NCBI GenBank assembly: GCA_026874595.1
Contig: CM049307.1
Location: forward strand, 80,576,643-80,640,642
Length of the DNA stretch: 64,000 nucleotides
Reading direction: 5' to 3'
Origin: Sipunculus nudus
Taxonomy: Eukaryota; Annelida; Sipuncula; Golfingiida; Sipunculidae
The notes beneath the pieces are model-generated. The model was not told where the DNA came from and did no database searches. It saw only the letters and a program-made list of their open reading frames with translations. The translations under genes and the position numbers were made by a program. Shown here in pieces: positions 60,307-64,000 of the stretch (positions are counted from its first letter, which is position 1; every line of letters begins with the position of its first letter).

Positions 60307-61785
60307 TATTACTATATAATATTACTGAATCTGGATCATATGACAACCAAAATCTTTCTGAATTCCCTGAAAATTTCATAAGTCTCCTTTTATGATTACG
60401 TAAGTAATGTTGTGAACAAAAATACACACACAAGCACAGACGTGGTGATCGCATACTATCTTGATCGGGGTGGGGGGAATAATTAAATTATTTTATCGAG
60501 GCACTGTCTCTATTATATGCGCGTAATTAAACACAGAAATTGTTTTCCAGGTAAGGCCGGATCAATTGCATTGTATTCAAATTATGTACGTTTGGGTCTA
60601 ATAACAGATTAAACTGCGCAGTTTGATCATTTATAAATGGTAATCGCCTTGTTAACTGTCACTGCACGACATCTAACTTTTTATATAACTTCTCATATAA
60701 ATATTAAAAGCGTGACTTGAACCTTTAAAATACTATGGTCGAAGAAGACATTCATTTATATCTGATTGAAGACCACAGTTGCTCGGACCAAACCTCTGCA
60801 CTCGCACGGGTACATCGTTTCATTTTAAATCCAGTCTAATCCAGGTAATATACATGTTTACAGGGCAGTTCTGTGTATAGATTGAACAAGTGCGTATTAG
60901 GTTCTCCTAAGAACCAATAAGCTGTTGATATATGATAGGGTAACACAGGCTGTCGAGTAATTAATTTGCAACTTTTAAAGTATTCTAGTTTTAATTATGT
61001 TTTAACAAAAGATTCTGTTTTATATCACGGTCTAACTTTAGAATCAAAATACACAATTTGCACAAAAATGCACAATTTGTGTAAAATTTCTTAATGAACA
61101 AGATATTACTAATTCGTTGCTAACAGCATTTAAATTGGTTGGGATATGAGTAGAACCCTTGTGGTTCGTCCCTTACCAGGCTATTATTTGTTGTTTAATT
61201 ATAGTTTTCATTCAGAGTATATATTGTTGGATAATTCCTTAGGTTTAACACTTAGCTCGGCAAAGGACTAAATCAAATTTATAATGTGATATCTGACATC
61301 TAGTACAACCATTATGTGTTTGCTGTGCTAATAATACGCCAATTGGGAGATTCTTGTTTAAAGTGATTATTCATTTTTACTCCTAAAAAAATCAGTTCAA
61401 TACCTTGTTTTACTAAAAACCGATTTTGCAAATGAAAATGCATCAACTGACTTGACCATATAAAATCTCAATGTTCTATCATATCATGTTTTCCATATTT
61501 CATTTCCGTAAGATCGTTGCAAAATTTAAGGTTCATTTAGGAATAAGCTCTTCCCTTGTAGTTTAAGTAAACATATTCCAAATGTGTTTGTTGTGTGAAC
61601 GGCATCCACATCTAAGACTTTGCCCTTATTTGATTGGCTCTTATACAGGTGACATCATGGACTGAACAACTCAGATCTAGCAATGCATGTTGTTTTTAAG
61701 CTCTCCTAAAAATTTTGGACGGTCAGTTGCAGAAATACTGTGCTTTTTCTGAGATCTAGAATTTTTAGTCACATACATATATACA
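60307..61785. other. Non-coding stretch
   Basis: Apart from the 60325-60430 block related to 11884-12020, nothing is recognised. Confidence 0.35.
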
Positions 61786-62085
61786 CTACACGAAAAACAC
61801 GTCAGTGTGTCTTACCCATTGCCACTCTGAGTTTCATTTGTTCTTTGTGCGGTTCTCTGCAGGAACGGCAACGGACATGTACAACTCAACAAGCGAAATG
61901 AACTAATCTCAAAGTGTCGTTATTCAGAAAATCCACCGAACCGCGCAAAGAACAAATGACCACTAAGAATCTCTGTGACGAGTTCTCAGTCTTCTGATGA
62001 TCACCAAAGGGTAAAAACAGGTAAACTTTCTGGCGTGAAACTCAATGTTGCAATGGGTAAGACACACTGACGTTTTTACACGTAG
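61786..62085. mobile_element. MITE-like inverted-repeat element
   Basis: Outer arms CACGTCAGTGTGTCTTACCC (61798) and GGGTAAGACACACTGACG (62055) are inverted, and ATTGC follows and precedes them respectively. Inner arms CATTTGTTCTTTGTGCGGTT and AACCGCGCAAAGAACAAATG are also inverted. No coding region. The 300-bp element sits about 250 bp upstream of the methyltransferase exon 1. A target duplication was not clear. Confidence 0.7.
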
Positions 62086-62330
62086 CATATAGCTCTACGT
62101 CAATCGTATAGAGCAATTAACCGCTTCTACTGGGTCTATCATGATAATTTATATGTGTGTGTGTGCGCGCTGCGTCCGAAAGAATACGATAACACTTAAT
62201 TCAGGATCAGTATGACCGGGATTTGATTTTTAGAAAATTGTCACAGTTTCTTGACTTTTCAATAGGTCAATTACGTTTCACTTCCCATTACATGACACAG
62301 ACACACTCCGTTGTCTTTCATTCTGTGCAG

Positions 62331-62534
62331 AATCCCTGGTTGCTTTTACAACAATGTCATTTTATGAAGAAAACCACTACAAAGCAGCGCTCGAAGTCTA
62401 CCACAGGCAGAGCACACAAATAGAACTTGACTGTAAATGGCTGAAAGAGAATGTCGCCGATATCGCCTCGAAGGTTACCAAGGAATCCCTGCAAGAACAG
62501 CCAGTGAAGGTCCTTGCAATAGGTTCAGGGACAG
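62331..62534 (+). CDS. HNMT-like exon 1 (5' UTR 62331-62353, coding 62354-62534)
   Basis: Acceptor TTCATTCTGTGCAG, so a leader exon must exist upstream (not identified). First ATG in context ACAACAATGTC. Encodes residues 1-60 plus one base and ends GGGACAG|GTAAAG within the SAM motif. Confidence 0.85.
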
Positions 62535-64000
62535 GTAAAGTTATACACAAGGAAAATATATAATTAACCTGTCAAATTGAAATGTTTCCAAGAGTCAAAA
62601 TTAGATTGACAAGACAGTACCTGAAAGTGAATGTTGTATATATTGAACTAAAGGCAACTACGGATAGCGGTGAAGGTTGCTGGAATAAGCCCAGGAATAA
62701 AATATTACTTGTTAAAAATACCTTTAGAATAATAAGAGATTATAAATCAAACTTATAATTGTTTATGTTTGAGAAATGAGCCTGCCATTAATGTCTAGTT
62801 AGATCTTGTACATTCGTATTTAAAAAAGAAATTTAAATGGTGAATCCATTTGGTCTGTTAATCGATAATTGTAGGATCTAAAGACACGGTTATCCTGAAT
62901 GAACTCCTGCCTTTGTATTCCAATATCCACTATTCCGTGATCGACTCAAGTCCCCATCAGATGGCGGTGTTTAACTCACAGGTTGCAACAAACCCTCGCT
63001 ATGAGCACGTGCACTTTACCTTACACACCATGAAAGCCGAGGATTACCTAAATACGGAGGAGGATTCGTATCATGTGATTCATATCATGCATACCCTATA
63101 TTTCCTGTGGGACAGCTGGAAGCGTGTGATAAAATTCTGTTGGGATCGACTTGCACCGGGCGGTGTGCTTTTCACTATTCATGAAGCGACAGGTACATAC
63201 GTGTGTCCAACTCTGTTCCTGTCAAAGCTACATTTTGGAACAGTAATATGAGCCAGAAAAATATACAATTACAAAAGGGAAGTTACGACGTTTTAAACTC
63301 GTATGTTATTCTTGCTGCATATACAGAAACTACATCATATCTTTCAATTTTTCACATTGAAATATCTCAGAGAAATACTTGAAATTGATCCTATTTTATT
63401 TCAATTATTATCCTTGTCTCCTTGAATTATATAAAATTACCAACGACAATGCAATATTTCTCATTATTCAGAGTATGGAGCTGCATTCTATTTATTGGAA
63501 AGTATCTCCAGGATTCATGGTCCTCAGCCCGATCGTTTCACTCCAAAGGAAACCGCGGCAGCTCTAACTGAAATGAGGATTCCTTTCAAGGAAAACTGGT
63601 GGCATGGGAACCTCAATGTTGGTAAGTTCATTACCAAACAGATGTTATTTATAAATTAGAGTATTTATGTGCAATGCTTTAAAAATATCATAGATCTATT
63701 ATATATATAAACAATATCAGTTTCCTGAAAGTTACACTTGTGAAACCAAATTTACCTTTATGAACAAATTTTAAATTTAAGGTGTAAACCGACCTATTTG
63801 ACGAATATAGTAAAATAATTTCAAATATATATACATATATTTAAATAAATAATAGTACATAAGTTCATTTATTTTTGTCTCATAAAGGTGTCATGTTTGA
63901 CGATGGAAACGACGATGGGGACCTTCTGCTGGATTTACTCTCTCAGCAGAAGAATGCTCGTACGGAGCCAACTTCCGGTTGGAAATGTCGTCTAGATCGT
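62354..64000 (+). CDS. Histamine N-methyltransferase-like protein (partial, runs off window)
   Basis: Exons 62354-62534, 62875-63192, 63472-63621 and 63888-64000 (open at the edge) join in frame to 254 residues; human HNMT is 292, so roughly the last eighth is missing. SAM-binding motif I is VKVLAIGSGTG (about 51-61), then an acidic motif II in SVID. The DDGNDDGDLLLDFL-like segment in exon 4 (here MFDDGNDDGDLLLDLLSQQ) corresponds to the HNMT 'GNGDLLWDFLT' segment, and HIMHTLYFLWD to 'HMIQMLYYV'. The family is a class I SAM-dependent methyltransferase fold in the cytosol; HNMT methylates the imidazole of histamine. Whether this invertebrate member uses histamine is unknown. All donors are phase 1, a uniform pattern supporting the model. 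No stops. A decayed copy lies 7 kb upstream. Confidence 0.88.
62875..63192 (+). CDS. HNMT-like exon 2
   Basis: Acceptor ATAATTGTAG, donor GCGACAG|GTACAT, 318 nt. Encodes SKDTVILNELLPLYSNIHYS through to LAPGGVLFTIHEAT: the central methyltransferase fold including the post-motif strand and 'APGG' turn. Confidence 0.9.
63472..63621 (+). CDS. HNMT-like exon 3
   Basis: Acceptor TCATTATTCAG, donor GTTG|GTAAGT, 150 nt. Encodes EYGAAFYLLESISRIHGPQ through PFKENWWHGNLNV. Confidence 0.9.
63888..64000 (+). CDS. HNMT-like exon 4 (cut by window edge)
   Basis: Acceptor TGTCTCATAAAG. Encodes VMFDDGNDDGDLLLDLLSQQ and on to CRLDR at the window end. Confidence 0.88.

Overview
The window looks like AT-rich, intron-containing genomic DNA of an invertebrate animal. 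Genes are split into short exons with GT/AG borders, introns run to kilobases, (AT)n microsatellites are common, and decayed retroelements of several clades fill much of the space. A sigma-class glutathione S-transferase, a histamine N-methyltransferase-like protein, kringle exons and Penelope/L1-Tx1/pogo-type elements together suit a marine lophotrochozoan such as a bivalve mollusc. The sequence alone does not prove the species. No prokaryotic operon, rRNA gene, CRISPR array or intact tRNA gene was seen.

Layout. 1-5158: LTR-like repeat at the left edge, then AT-rich non-coding DNA. 5159-5377: terminal exon of a first sigma-class GST. 7005-17091: a complete second GST gene with five coding exons (220 residues predicted) and a possible 5' UTR exon. 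Its introns hold a GAGTCC-rich repeat, a second LTR-like copy, a Penelope-like fragment with a GIY-YIG endonuclease remnant and a hammerhead-ribozyme-like motif, a gypsy gag-like fragment and two copies of a short hairpin repeat. 17092-20970: no recognised gene.

20996-41919: a 69-bp tandem array leads into a large direct duplication of about 9.1 kb (copy A 21209-30275, copy B 32690-41919). Each copy carries a tRNA-derived SINE, a well-spliced exon of unknown product, a kringle exon with a shared reading-frame break, and a minus-strand LINE reverse-transcriptase fragment. A 5'-inverted (twin-primed) LINE of about 2.4 kb lies at the junction of the two copies.

42240-52930: three more LINE remnants, two on the plus strand and one on the minus strand. 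53473-54290: three further degenerate kringle modules on the minus strand. 54985-55495: decayed exons of a histamine N-methyltransferase-like pseudogene. 59080-60306: a pogo/Tigger-like DNA transposon remnant with intact ends and a TA target duplication. 61786-62085: an inverted-repeat MITE-like element. 62331-64000: the first four coding exons of an apparently intact histamine N-methyltransferase-like gene running off the right edge.

The two gene families with intact members are both small-molecule conjugating enzymes: GSH conjugation or isomerisation, and SAM-dependent N-methylation. Each has a paralogue or pseudogene beside it, as expected of locally duplicating families. The kringle family here is represented only by damaged modules.
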